DNA from: Qipengyuania profundimaris
Lineage (GTDB): Bacteria; Pseudomonadota; Alphaproteobacteria; Sphingomonadales; Sphingomonadaceae
Direction: 5' to 3'
Assembly (NCBI RefSeq): GCF_030717945.1
Contig: NZ_JAVAIM010000001.1
Span: 1,487,131-1,551,130, forward strand
Length of the DNA stretch: 64,000 bases
Part shown: piece after piece, positions 16,143 to 30,780 of the stretch
How positions within the stretch are numbered: position 1 is the first letter of the stretch
Layout of the letters: the number at the start of each line of letters is the position of its first letter
Program-made: the position numbers and the translations under genes
Notes under the pieces: generated by a model
Database searches by the model: none
The model's input: the letters and a program-made list of their open reading frames with translations, nothing else
What the model was told of the DNA's origin: nothing

Positions 16143-17564
16143 TTATTCGCTCTCGGCCGCCAAATTCCCGAGGCCGTAGCGGTGCAATTTGGAATAGAGA
16201 CTCTGCCTGCTGAGGCCGAGGATCTCCGCTGCGGACGCGCGATTATCCGACGTGTAGAGCAGCGCAGCTTCGATGCAGAGGCGCTCGATCAGGTCGGTGC
16301 TTTCGCGCACGATATCCTTCAGCGGCATGCGACCGACGAGATCGGTTAACTGTTCGACTGAACGGGGCAAATCTTCCGAACTCGGCGGAAGATCGCGCAT
16401 GCGCCGGGCGATCGGACGAATGACGAGGCCGTATTGCGGGTCGTCGCCTTGCGTCGACACGGCGGAAATCTCGATGGGCTCGTCCTCGCTTCCGTTCATC
16501 GCGCGCAAGACGGTCGTTACATTGCGTGCATCGCCTTCCTTCTCGATCTGGTTCGCTATCAGTTCGAGGTCGATACCCGGCCGGCCGACGAAGCCGGACA
16601 AATTCGCTCCGCGCAGCTGGTCCTGGCCAGCCGCACCGACCAGTTCGACGAATGCGGTATTCGCCGTTACGATCTGCATCCTCGCGTCGGTCAGCACGAA
16701 AGCATCAGGCATCTTTTCGATGACATCAAGCGTGGCACTATCGTCGGTCGATACTTCCCGCTCGCCACTTGCCAGCCTCACGAGGAGATATTGGCGCCGA
16801 TCCTGGCTGAATCCCGATGCCTGGATTTCGACCTCGGTCGAACCCTTGTCGAGCATAGCCGGGACCGGGGAGACCGAATTCGAAGCCAGCGCCGAGCCGA
16901 GATGCGCGGTGACGACCGGAGCCGATTGGCGCGCGAACAGGCCGAGCAGCTTCTTGTCTATCAGCGATCCGGCCCTCGCACCGACGAGCGCATGGGCTGC
17001 CGGATTAGCCTCCCGGATGCGATAATCTCCGGCATCGACGATAATGACCGGTTCGCTCGAAGCTTCGAACAGGAGGCGATAGCGCGCCTCGACATGGCGC
17101 ATCCTGAGATAGTCACGCTCGAGCGATTGCTGGACCTGGAGCAAGCGCTGCTGGACCTTCCCGAACTCGCGCAGGTCGCGCCCGAAAGCGATGGCGCGAC
17201 TGCCGCCGTCGATGCTCACCACGACGTATTTGACCGGGATGTCGCTGCCGGACGTAGGATGGTTCACCTGCCTCCAGTGCTGGGTTTCGCCCTTGCGCGC
17301 CCCGGCCAGCATTTCCATGATCTTCGGGCGGCTCTCGACCGTCACCGTGTCGATCCAGTTCTCTCCCACCAGGTTGCCGAATTTCGGGAAGGCATCCTGT
17401 TCGAAGGATGCATCGAGGATAGTTCCGCTGGGATCTAGGACGAGCACCACATCGCCCGCCACCATGGCGAGCGTCTTGGCGGCATCCGCATCGATTGCGC
17501 CGAAAATCCCGGCGGGATCGGTGAAGGGGCGCTTGCCTTCGATGCTGTGCTTTTTCGTCAGCAT
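16143..17564 (-). CDS. ppsR: PpsR/CrtJ photosynthesis repressor
   Basis: PpsR represses bch, crt and puf genes under oxygen by binding TGT-N12-ACA palindromes. The 473-residue protein has PAS-like domains (about 20-130, 155-270 and 275-390), a coiled linker (QQRLLQVQQSLERDYLRMR), and a C-terminal Fis-type helix-turn-helix (AAEILGLSRQSLYSKLHRYG). Reading the whole protein I find one cysteine, Cys430, in ERLCIEAALL next to the DNA-binding helix. The second cysteine used for a disulfide in Rhodobacter sphaeroides PpsR is absent. It is followed upstream by aerR, the usual regulatory pair. Confidence 0.94.
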   Translation of the reverse strand: MLTKKHSIEGKRPFTDPAGIFGAIDADAAKTLAMVAGDVVLVLDPSGTILDASFEQDAFPKFGNLVGENWIDTVTVESRPKIMEMLAGARKGETQHWRQVNHPTSGSDIPVKYVVVSIDGGSRAIAFGRDLREFGKVQQRLLQVQQSLERDYLRMRHVEARYRLLFEASSEPVIIVDAGDYRIREANPAAHALVGARAGSLIDKKLLGLFARQSAPVVTAHLGSALASNSVSPVPAMLDKGSTEVEIQASGFSQDRRQYLLVRLASGEREVSTDDSATLDVIEKMPDAFVLTDARMQIVTANTAFVELVGAAGQDQLRGANLSGFVGRPGIDLELIANQIEKEGDARNVTTVLRAMNGSEDEPIEISAVSTQGDDPQYGLVIRPIARRMRDLPPSSEDLPRSVEQLTDLVGRMPLKDIVRESTDLIERLCIEAALLYTSDNRASAAEILGLSRQSLYSKLHRYGLGNLAAESE

Positions 17565-17589
17565 ATCGTTCTCGCCCTGGGTGTGCGTG

Positions 17590-18471
17590 CTAAGCGCTCA
17601 GTCTCGTGCCTTCCACCAAGCGTGCCGCGACTTGCAATGCGGCCTGGGCATCGACGGCGGTTCCGTCGGCGCCGACCTCGGCCACCAGGCCGGGGTTCTC
17701 GTTGACGGCTCGCCCTCCGATCAGGATGGCCGTCTGGGGGTTTACAGAGACAGTGCGAATGGCACTGATCAAGTTTGAGAGCGGGCCGCTAAGACAATCG
17801 GAGGTGATGGTCAATCCCACGAGATCGAAGGATTTTTCCGACAGAAGGCGCAAAACTTCGCCGCGATTCGGATCGACCAACGCCTCGCTCTTCCAGCCGG
17901 CGCGTGCGAACATCTCGTCCATGATCAGCGTGCCAAAAGAGTGCTGGTCGCCGGGCATGGGCGAAAACAGGGCCGTCCGCTGGATGCCGAGCGAGCGGAC
18001 GACGGGTGGGCAACGGGCGGCGACTTCCCGCATGACCTCCTGAAGTCGCCAGAGGCCCATCGTAACGTCTACGAAATCGCACTCGTCCGCTTCCCACAGC
18101 TTGCCGATCTGTCTGGCGGAAGGAGCGAGCAAGTCGAGGAATATCGCTTCGACGCCGACGCCGCGGTGCAGAAACGCCTCCACTTCCGCCAGCAGCTCGT
18201 CCGCTTCCATCTGCAAGGGCAGCGGAGCGAACTGCATCGCTTCCTCTTCGGTGACGGATGCAGGCGACTCGCAGTCAGGCTGCGGCCCGCTTTTGGAATA
18301 TTGCATCATCAGGCGCGGAATGAAGTCGCGCTCGATGACGGAGCCGAGCGTCCTGCTCGGATCCGGGCCGAGGTGATCGCCCCGGGTCTCCGGTTGTCGG
18401 ATCCAGCCTTTCAGCGGGCTGGAAATCGCTTTTAGCAGGGCAGCAGAGCCCGTCCCAAATGCCGATGCCAT
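17590..18471 (-). CDS. aerR: AerR/PpaA cobalamin-binding antirepressor
   Basis: AerR/PpaA proteins bind cobalamin and counteract PpsR/CrtJ. The C-terminal half has a B12-binding Rossmann domain with the diagnostic stretch SPMPGDQHSFGTLIMDEMF, whose histidine is the expected cobalt ligand, then GLTITSDCLSGP and ILIGGRAVNENP. I chose ATG 18471 (293 aa) because GGGAGAG sits a few bases upstream. An ATG at 18591 would add 40 residues but has no ribosome site. Long and short forms are known for Rhodobacter capsulatus AerR. The gene lies just upstream of ppsR with a 25-base gap. Confidence 0.9.
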   Translation of the reverse strand: MASAFGTGSAALLKAISSPLKGWIRQPETRGDHLGPDPSRTLGSVIERDFIPRLMMQYSKSGPQPDCESPASVTEEEAMQFAPLPLQMEADELLAEVEAFLHRGVGVEAIFLDLLAPSARQIGKLWEADECDFVDVTMGLWRLQEVMREVAARCPPVVRSLGIQRTALFSPMPGDQHSFGTLIMDEMFARAGWKSEALVDPNRGEVLRLLSEKSFDLVGLTITSDCLSGPLSNLISAIRTVSVNPQTAILIGGRAVNENPGLVAEVGADGTAVDAQAALQVAARLVEGTRLSA

Positions 18472-18608
18472 TTCAGACTCTCCCAGTCTGGTAGCGGCGC
18501 GGATCGCGTCATCCCCGACGCGTCCAGTTCTTTGGCCGACTCCGTCCAGGAGCGAGGAGCCTAGGCTCAAACACATCGCCTGTCGAATCATCCGGTGTCT
18601 AACCTAAT

Positions 18609-18653
18609 TGTCGTCCAGTACGATTGACACTTGGGTAGGGGGAGGCGTAGTCT
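18609..18653 (+). promoter_or_regulatory. Probable bchF promoter with spaced PpsR-type half-sites
   Basis: TTGACA (18624-18629) and TAGTCT (18648-18653) are 18 bp apart. TGTC (18609-18612) and GACA (18626-18629) flank 13 bases, three more than the standard PpsR spacing, so binding is doubtful. The promoter elements resemble those of bchC and bchG. The region is shared with the divergent aerR gene. Confidence 0.45.
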
Positions 18654-18683
18654 CGCTGAGGAGATTGGAGGTGGTGCGACAAG

Positions 18684-20491
<1,808 letters not shown>

Positions 20492-20493
20492 CG

Positions 20494-22024
20494 GTGCAGC
20501 TGTCGGTCTGGACCTACGAAGGGCCGCCGCATGTCGGCGCGATGCGGGTCGCGACAGCGATGGAAGGGATGCATTACGTGCTGCACGCACCGCAAGGCGA
20601 CACTTATGCCGACCTGCTCTTCACCATGATCGAAAGGCGCGGCAAGCGCCCGCCGGTCACTTACACGACCTTCCAGGCGCGCGATCTCGGCAAGGATACG
20701 GCCCAGCTGTTCCAGGCGGCGGCGCGGGACGCGCTCGAGCGGTTCGAGCCGCAGGCGCTGCTGGTCGGCGCATCCTGCACCGCGGAATTGATCCAGGACG
20801 ATCCGGCAGGCCTCGCCGAGGCCATGCGGCTGCCCGTTCCCGTCGTGCCGCTGGAACTTCCGAGCTATCAGCGCAAGGAATGCTGGGGGGCGAGCGAGAC
20901 CTTCTACCAGATCGTCCGCCATCTGGCGGATAAGAGCGTAACCCCCGCACCGCGGGAGGGCCGTCGCCCGCTGGCCAATCTGCTCGGCCCCACGGCCCTC
21001 GGTTTCCGTCATCGTGACGATGTACGCGAAATCACCGGACTGCTGGCAAAGCTCGGGATCGACATCAATCTGGCCGCGCCGCTCGGTGCGACCCCGGCAG
21101 ACATTGCGCGCATCGGTGCAGCGGACTTCAACATAGTTCTCTACCCCGAGACCGGGGACGAGGCCGCGCGGTGGCTGGAGCGGACGTTCAAGCAGCCGTT
21201 CGTAAGAACGGTTCCGATCGGCGTTGGCGCGACGCAGGACTTCATCCGCGAAGTCGCGCAGCTGGCAGGCGTCGATCCCGAACCAGCCCTTGCCGACGAC
21301 CAATCGCGCATGGAGTGGTGGACCCGTTCGGTCGACTCGACCTATCTGACCGGCAAGCGGGTCTTCATATTCGGCGATGCGACCCATGCGGTGGCGGCCG
21401 CGCGCATCGCGCATGAGGAGCTTGGTTTCGAAGTCTGCGGGCTCGGCTGCTACAATCGCGAATTCGCCCGCGAAATTCGACAGGCTGCAAAGCTCTACGC
21501 CGTGGAGCCACTCATCACCGACGATCATCTCGAAGTCGAAGATGCGATCGCCGCCGCGCAGCCCGAACTTGTGCTGGGCACACAGATGGAAAGACACATC
21601 GCCAAGCGGCTCGGCCTGCCCTGCGCGGTGATCTCGTCACCCGTCCATGTGCAGGATTTCCCGGCGCGCTACAGCCCGCAAATGGGCTTCGAAGGCGCGA
21701 ATGTGATCTTCGACACTTGGGTTCACCCGCTGGTGATGGGCCTCGAGGAACATCTTCTCACCATGTTCCGCGAGGATTTCGAATTCTCCGACGATGCGGG
21801 CGCCAGCCATCTGCATGCGCATGCTCCGAAGCGCGAACCGCGCGAACCGGTCACTGCAGAGCCGCTCACGGACGCTTCGCTTTGGACAACCGAAGCCGAA
21901 GCAGAGCTGAAGAAAATCCCCTTCTTCGTGCGCGGGAAGGCGCGGCGGAATACCGAGCTCTTCGCGGCGAACGAGGGCAGGGCGCAGATCGATCTCGAAA
22001 CGCTCTACGATGCGAAGGCGCATT

Positions 22025-22035
<11 letters not shown>
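20494..22035 (+). CDS. bchB: Light-independent protochlorophyllide reductase subunit B
   Basis: BchB completes the NB catalytic component. The 513-residue protein starts at GTG 20494 ([18 protein letters not shown]), the usual N-terminus. It contains [14 protein letters not shown], whose cysteine region contacts the substrate pocket and cluster, and ends with the PCP_red domain ([20 protein letters not shown]). Its 3' end overlaps the bchH start. Confidence 0.97.
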
Positions 22036-26479
<4,444 letters not shown>

Positions 26480-26480
<1 letters not shown>

Positions 26481-27187
26481 TGGCCACGCAACCACTCTCC
26501 ACCCGCTACGACACACAGCGCGAGAAGCTTGCCGCCTATTTCGACGGCACGGCGCGCAAGGCGTGGATCGATCTCACATCGGACGTCGAGGTCAGCGGCA
26601 TTCGCGCCACGGTGCGGGCCGGCAGGGACGCGATGCGCGCGCAATTGCTGGACTGGCTGCCGGCGGACCTGCGGCGCAAGTCGGTCCTCGATGCAGGCTG
26701 CGGAACGGGGGCGCTCAGCGTCGATGCTGCCTGTCGCGGAGCGCATGTGACGGCCGTCGATATCGCATCTGGCCTGGTCGCCATCGCTCGCGAGCGTGCG
26801 CCCGGCTTTGTCGGTCATGGCAGGATCGATTGGTACGTCGGCGACATGCTCGATCCCGCATTCGGCGAATTCGACCATGTCGTCGCGATGGATTCGCTGA
26901 TCCACTACCGGTCCGACGATATCGTCGAGACCATCGAGGCGCTGGGTAAACGGTGCCGCACATCCATCGCCTTCACCTTTGCCCCATACACCCGCCTGCT
27001 CGGTGCCATGCACATGGCCGGGAAGCTCTTCCCGCGCGGCAATCGTTCGCCGGCGATCGTGCCGGTGAGCGAAGCGGAACTGCGCCGCAAGCTGTCCCGC
27101 CTGCCCGGCTGGAAGGTCGCGCGAACCCAGCGGATTTCGAGCGGCTTCTACACTTCGCAAGCGATGGAGCTGGTCCGCACGAGATGA
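26480..27187 (+). CDS. bchM: Magnesium protoporphyrin IX methyltransferase
   Basis: BchM methylates the C13 propionate of Mg-protoporphyrin IX using S-adenosylmethionine, giving the substrate for the AcsF cyclase encoded downstream. The 235-residue protein has SAM motif I VLDAGCGTGALS and the family stretch FNGTARKAW-like YFDGTARKAWIDL near the start. It overlaps both neighbours (TAATG before, ATGA after). Confidence 0.96.
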
Positions 27188-28608
27188 CTGACGAACGCCG
27201 CCTTGCATCGCACTGGACGAAGGTAGCCACGGCCTGGCTGCCCTTCGCCGATGCGGCGAGCGCGGATTTGCCGCTGGCCCGCCTGCTGCGGTTGGCGCTG
27301 TTCCAGGTGAGCGTAGGCATGGCTGCGGTTCTGCTCAACGGCACGCTCAACCGGGTCATGATCGTCGAGCTATCGATCCCGGCCTGGCTGGTGGCGCTGA
27401 TGATTGCGATCCCCTTGCTGGTCGCACCGCTGCGGGCGCTAATCGGGCATCGTTCGGACACGCATCGCTCGGTGCTGGGCTGGCGACGTGTCCCGTTCAT
27501 CTGGTTCGGTACGCTGATGCAGTTCGGCGGGCTTGCGATCATGCCCTTTGCCCTGCTGCTGCTCGGGCGTCCGGGAGACGAGGGGCTGGGCGTCGCGGCC
27601 AGCGTGCTCGCGTTTCTCCTGACCGGCCTCGGCATGCATATGACGCAGACCGCAGGCCTTGCGCTTGCCACCGATCTGGCTTCGGAGGACAAGCGGCCGC
27701 GCGCTGTGGCGCTGCTATATGTCATGCTGTTGGCCGGCACGATGGTGGCGGCGCTTTCAATGGGCGCGCTGCTGCTCGACTTCACCCCCACGCGCCTGGT
27801 GCAAGTCATCCAGGCAGCCGCAGTCATCACATTCGTGCTCAATATTGTCGCGCTGTGGAAGCAGGAGCCGCGCCATGCGCGCGTGCCGCAGGACAATGCG
27901 CCGGCACCCGCCTTCACCGAGCTGTGGGCCGCTTTCATCTCGCGCGGACGCACCGCACGCCTGCTGGCAACGATCGGCATCGGTGCGGCGGGCTTCGCCA
28001 TGCAGGATGCCCTGCTGGAACCCTATGGCGGCGAAATCCTCGGCCTGTCGGTGGGGGCGACGACGGCACTGACCGGGGCTTGGGCTGCCGGAGCGCTCGC
28101 CGGCTTTGCCGTCTCGGGCCGCGCGCTCGGGATCGGCGGCGACCCGCTGCGTCTCGCCGGTAGCGGGCTGGTGATTGGCGTGGCGGCCTTCCTCATGATC
28201 CTCTTCGCGGCACCGTTCCAGTCCACCGCCATGCTCTATGCCGGGGCCTTCGCCATCGGACTGGGTCTTGGGCTCTTCTCGGTCGGTACGCTGATCGAGG
28301 CGATGGGTCTGGCGAAGGACGAAGGTGCGGGCCTTGTCCTCGGCGCATGGGGCGCAGTGCAGGCAGGTTGTGCAGGTATCGCCATCGCGCTGGGCGGCCT
28401 GTTCCGCGATCTCATGTCCGCTCAAGCGGCACGCGGCACATTCGGCGGCGCGCTGGGCGATCCGGCGACCGGATACGCCGCCGTCTACTGCCTCGAAATC
28501 CTCATCCTACTGGCGAGCCTCGTCGCGCTCGGTCCGCTGGTAAGCCAGAACCGCGAGCGCGCTTTCACCGCTTCGGGGCCGATCGGCCTTCGCGAATTCC
28601 CGACATGA
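27184..28608 (+). CDS. lhaA: LhaA, BCD-family MFS carrier for LH1 assembly
   Basis: LhaA (PucC family) is needed for LH1 assembly in Rhodobacter and probably delivers bacteriochlorophyll. The 474-residue protein has about 12 membrane helices, with LRALIGHRSDTHRSVLGWRR after helix 2 and MQDALLEPYGGEILGLSVG in the second half. Its position between bchM and puhA is the standard one. ATG 27184 overlaps the bchM stop. Confidence 0.94.
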   Translation: MTDERRLASHWTKVATAWLPFADAASADLPLARLLRLALFQVSVGMAAVLLNGTLNRVMIVELSIPAWLVALMIAIPLLVAPLRALIGHRSDTHRSVLGWRRVPFIWFGTLMQFGGLAIMPFALLLLGRPGDEGLGVAASVLAFLLTGLGMHMTQTAGLALATDLASEDKRPRAVALLYVMLLAGTMVAALSMGALLLDFTPTRLVQVIQAAAVITFVLNIVALWKQEPRHARVPQDNAPAPAFTELWAAFISRGRTARLLATIGIGAAGFAMQDALLEPYGGEILGLSVGATTALTGAWAAGALAGFAVSGRALGIGGDPLRLAGSGLVIGVAAFLMILFAAPFQSTAMLYAGAFAIGLGLGLFSVGTLIEAMGLAKDEGAGLVLGAWGAVQAGCAGIAIALGGLFRDLMSAQAARGTFGGALGDPATGYAAVYCLEILILLASLVALGPLVSQNRERAFTASGPIGLREFPT

Positions 28609-28629
28609 TTGCCGGCCAAGGAGAGTCCC

Positions 28630-29400
28630 ATGGATGACGTCAAGATCGTAGGCACGCTGGATGTGACGCAGCTCGTCTTCTACGCGTTCGTTCTCTTTTT
28701 CATCGCGCTGATATTCTATCTGCGTCGCGAAGATCGCCGCGAAGGCTATCCCCTGGAAGACGAGGGCACGGGCCGGATCGAAAGCCCCGGCGGACCGCTG
28801 AGCACTGCTTCGCCCAAGACGTTCCTGCTCCCGCATGGCCAGGGCACGTCCAGTCCGGAAAGATGGCGGCGCGACCCGGTCGATATTCCTGCCAAGCGCG
28901 CCTTCGGATCCGAAGGTGCTCCCTATGTCCCGACCGGCGATCCCTTTGCCGATCGCCTGGGTCCGGCGGCCTGGGTGGAGCGCATGCATACGCCCGATCT
29001 CACGGCGGACGGTAAGCCCCGCATCATCCCGCTCAGCAGCACCGACCACGTGGCCGTATCGCCGCGGGATGCCCATCCGGTCGGTATGACCGTGGTCGGG
29101 GCCGACGGAAAGCAAGCGGGCAAGGTGACCGACGCCTGGGTCGACATGTCCGAACATCACATTCGCTATCTCGAAGTCGCGACGACCGGTGGCCAGGTGC
29201 TCGCGCCGATGGCCATGGCAAAAATCCACGGTCGCCGCGGCATCATCGTAATCGATGCAATCCGGGCCGATCAGTTCGCCGGAGTGCCCAAGGTCGGTAC
29301 GGCGAACCAGATCACGCTGAACGAGGAAGAGCGGATCGTGGCCTATTTCGGAGGCGGCTATCTCTATGCCGATCCGCGTCGGCAGGAGCCGCTGCTATGA
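28630..29400 (+). CDS. puhA: Photosynthetic reaction centre H subunit
   Basis: PuhA caps the reaction centre on the cytoplasmic side and guides proton transfer to the secondary quinone. The 256-residue protein has one N-terminal membrane helix (LVFYAFVLFFIALIFYL) followed by YPLEDE and a soluble PRC-barrel domain. AAGGAGAG precedes ATG 28630. Its stop overlaps the puhB start. Confidence 0.97.
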   Translation: MDDVKIVGTLDVTQLVFYAFVLFFIALIFYLRREDRREGYPLEDEGTGRIESPGGPLSTASPKTFLLPHGQGTSSPERWRRDPVDIPAKRAFGSEGAPYVPTGDPFADRLGPAAWVERMHTPDLTADGKPRIIPLSSTDHVAVSPRDAHPVGMTVVGADGKQAGKVTDAWVDMSEHHIRYLEVATTGGQVLAPMAMAKIHGRRGIIVIDAIRADQFAGVPKVGTANQITLNEEERIVAYFGGGYLYADPRRQEPLL

Positions 29401-30023
29401 GCGTGTTCCGGCAGACTGCGCAGATCAAGGCGCTCGGGCAACCGCAGGATGACGAGCAGGTCCTGTGGGAAGGCAAACCCGATCTTGCGACGCTTGCGCG
29501 GACGGCATTCCACACGCGGATCGTGACGGTCTATTTCCTCGGCCTGATCGCTATTGCCCTCGCGCTGGGCAGCTTCGGCGGCGCGGCGATTACAGCGGGT
29601 GCAGGCCTTGTCACGCTCGGCCTGATATACGGTTTCGCTTGGCTCGGCACGCGCACCACGACCTACATTCTCACCGACCGCCGCCTGATCCTCAACATCG
29701 GCATGGCGATCGAGAAATCGGTCAATATTCCGCTGAAGATGATCGGCGCTGCCCACCTGACTGACCGGGGAGCGGGCAGCGGAGACATCGCTGTCGAGCT
29801 GCTGAAGGGCAACGGGCTCGGATACGCCATCCTGTGGCCGCACGCGCGCCCGTTTCACCTGTCGAAACCGCAGCCCATGCTCCGCGCAATCCGGGGCGTT
29901 CGGGACGTCGCTGCGAAGCTGGCGGCAGCGACGGCACTGCATGAGGCAATCGCACTGGGAGGTGGTGAGGCGGCATCGGCAGAGGCCGAGCGCGGCGATG
30001 GCATGACGGGAGCGCTGGCGTGA
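29397..30023 (+). CDS. puhB: PuhB, reaction centre assembly protein
   Basis: PuhB is a membrane PH-domain protein that assists reaction centre assembly and LH1. The 208-residue protein has two or three membrane helices after residue 35 (IVTVYFLGLIAIALALGSFG, GAGLVTLGLIYGFAW) and a bacterial PH-like core with TYILTDRRLILNIGMAIEK. It overlaps puhA and puhC by four bases each. Confidence 0.92.
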   Translation: MSVFRQTAQIKALGQPQDDEQVLWEGKPDLATLARTAFHTRIVTVYFLGLIAIALALGSFGGAAITAGAGLVTLGLIYGFAWLGTRTTTYILTDRRLILNIGMAIEKSVNIPLKMIGAAHLTDRGAGSGDIAVELLKGNGLGYAILWPHARPFHLSKPQPMLRAIRGVRDVAAKLAAATALHEAIALGGGEAASAEAERGDGMTGALA

Positions 30024-30493
30024 GCAACAACGATCATGACGAGGAAATTCCCAAGGTCCCGCTCGTCATGATGGGAATGCTCGCCATACTCGCGCTCGCG
30101 CTGGCCGGTGCAACGAGTATGGGCTGGATCGCACGCGATGCGGTGCCTAGCGAGGCGCGCTCTGCTGCCGGAGTGGTGGCGACCAGCGAACGCAGCCTGT
30201 ACTTCTTCGACGAGCCGGGCGGCGGCGTGCGGATCGAGGACGCATCGAACGGCACGCTGATTGCGCTCGTCGAGCCTGGCACCGGCGGCTTCATCCGCAC
30301 CACGCTGCGCAGCCTCGTCCATGTTCGCCGCAGCAAGGATATCGGGGCGGAGACGCCCTTCGTGCTGACCGAATGGGATAACGGCGGGCTTTCGATCAGT
30401 GACAGTGAGACGGGCAAGAGCGTCGAGCTCGGCTCTTTCGGGCCCGACAACCGCGCCGCCTTTGCCGCCCTGCTGGAAGGAGGGGATGCATGA
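30020..30493 (+). CDS. puhC: PuhC, photosynthetic complex assembly protein
   Basis: PuhC is a single-pass membrane protein that promotes LH1-reaction centre organisation. The 157-residue protein has one N-terminal membrane segment (VPLVMMGMLAILALALAGA) and a periplasmic domain with ERSLYFFDEPGGGVRIEDA and PFVLTEWDNGGLSISD, typical of the family. It begins at GTG 30020, overlapping the puhB stop (GTGA). Confidence 0.9.
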   Translation: MSNNDHDEEIPKVPLVMMGMLAILALALAGATSMGWIARDAVPSEARSAAGVVATSERSLYFFDEPGGGVRIEDASNGTLIALVEPGTGGFIRTTLRSLVHVRRSKDIGAETPFVLTEWDNGGLSISDSETGKSVELGSFGPDNRAAFAALLEGGDA

Positions 30494-30780
30494 TGCGCCG
30501 CAATCGCTTCGATACGCCTTGCGTCATTTCGGTCGAGCAAAGCGAGGCACATTTCCATGCGCATGTCGAGCTTGCTGGCGACGTCCCGATCTATCCGGGC
30601 GACCGCGTGCGCGTGCATGGTGCGCCGATCCAGATCCCTTTCGGCCACAGCGCTACCTTCGAACGCAGCGCCACCGTCACCCGCGCCGGCCCGATCGAGC
30701 GCGCCCTGACCCGACTCGCCGCCTACTTCGACCTCAAGGAACTTTACGAGGTCAGCTTCAATCCCGGGAGGATCAAGTGA
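30490..30780 (+). CDS. Small conserved-type protein between puhC and acsF, function unknown
   Basis: A 96-residue soluble protein overlaps puhC by four bases and acsF by four bases. It includes GDVPIYPGDRVRVHGAPI and a C-terminal AAYFDLKELYEVSFNPGRIK. I do not recognise a named family. Small ORFs occur at this position in photosynthesis clusters of other aerobic phototrophs. Its coupling to acsF suggests a helper for the cyclase or for puh assembly, but that is inference. Confidence 0.75.
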   Translation: MMRRNRFDTPCVISVEQSEAHFHAHVELAGDVPIYPGDRVRVHGAPIQIPFGHSATFERSATVTRAGPIERALTRLAAYFDLKELYEVSFNPGRIK

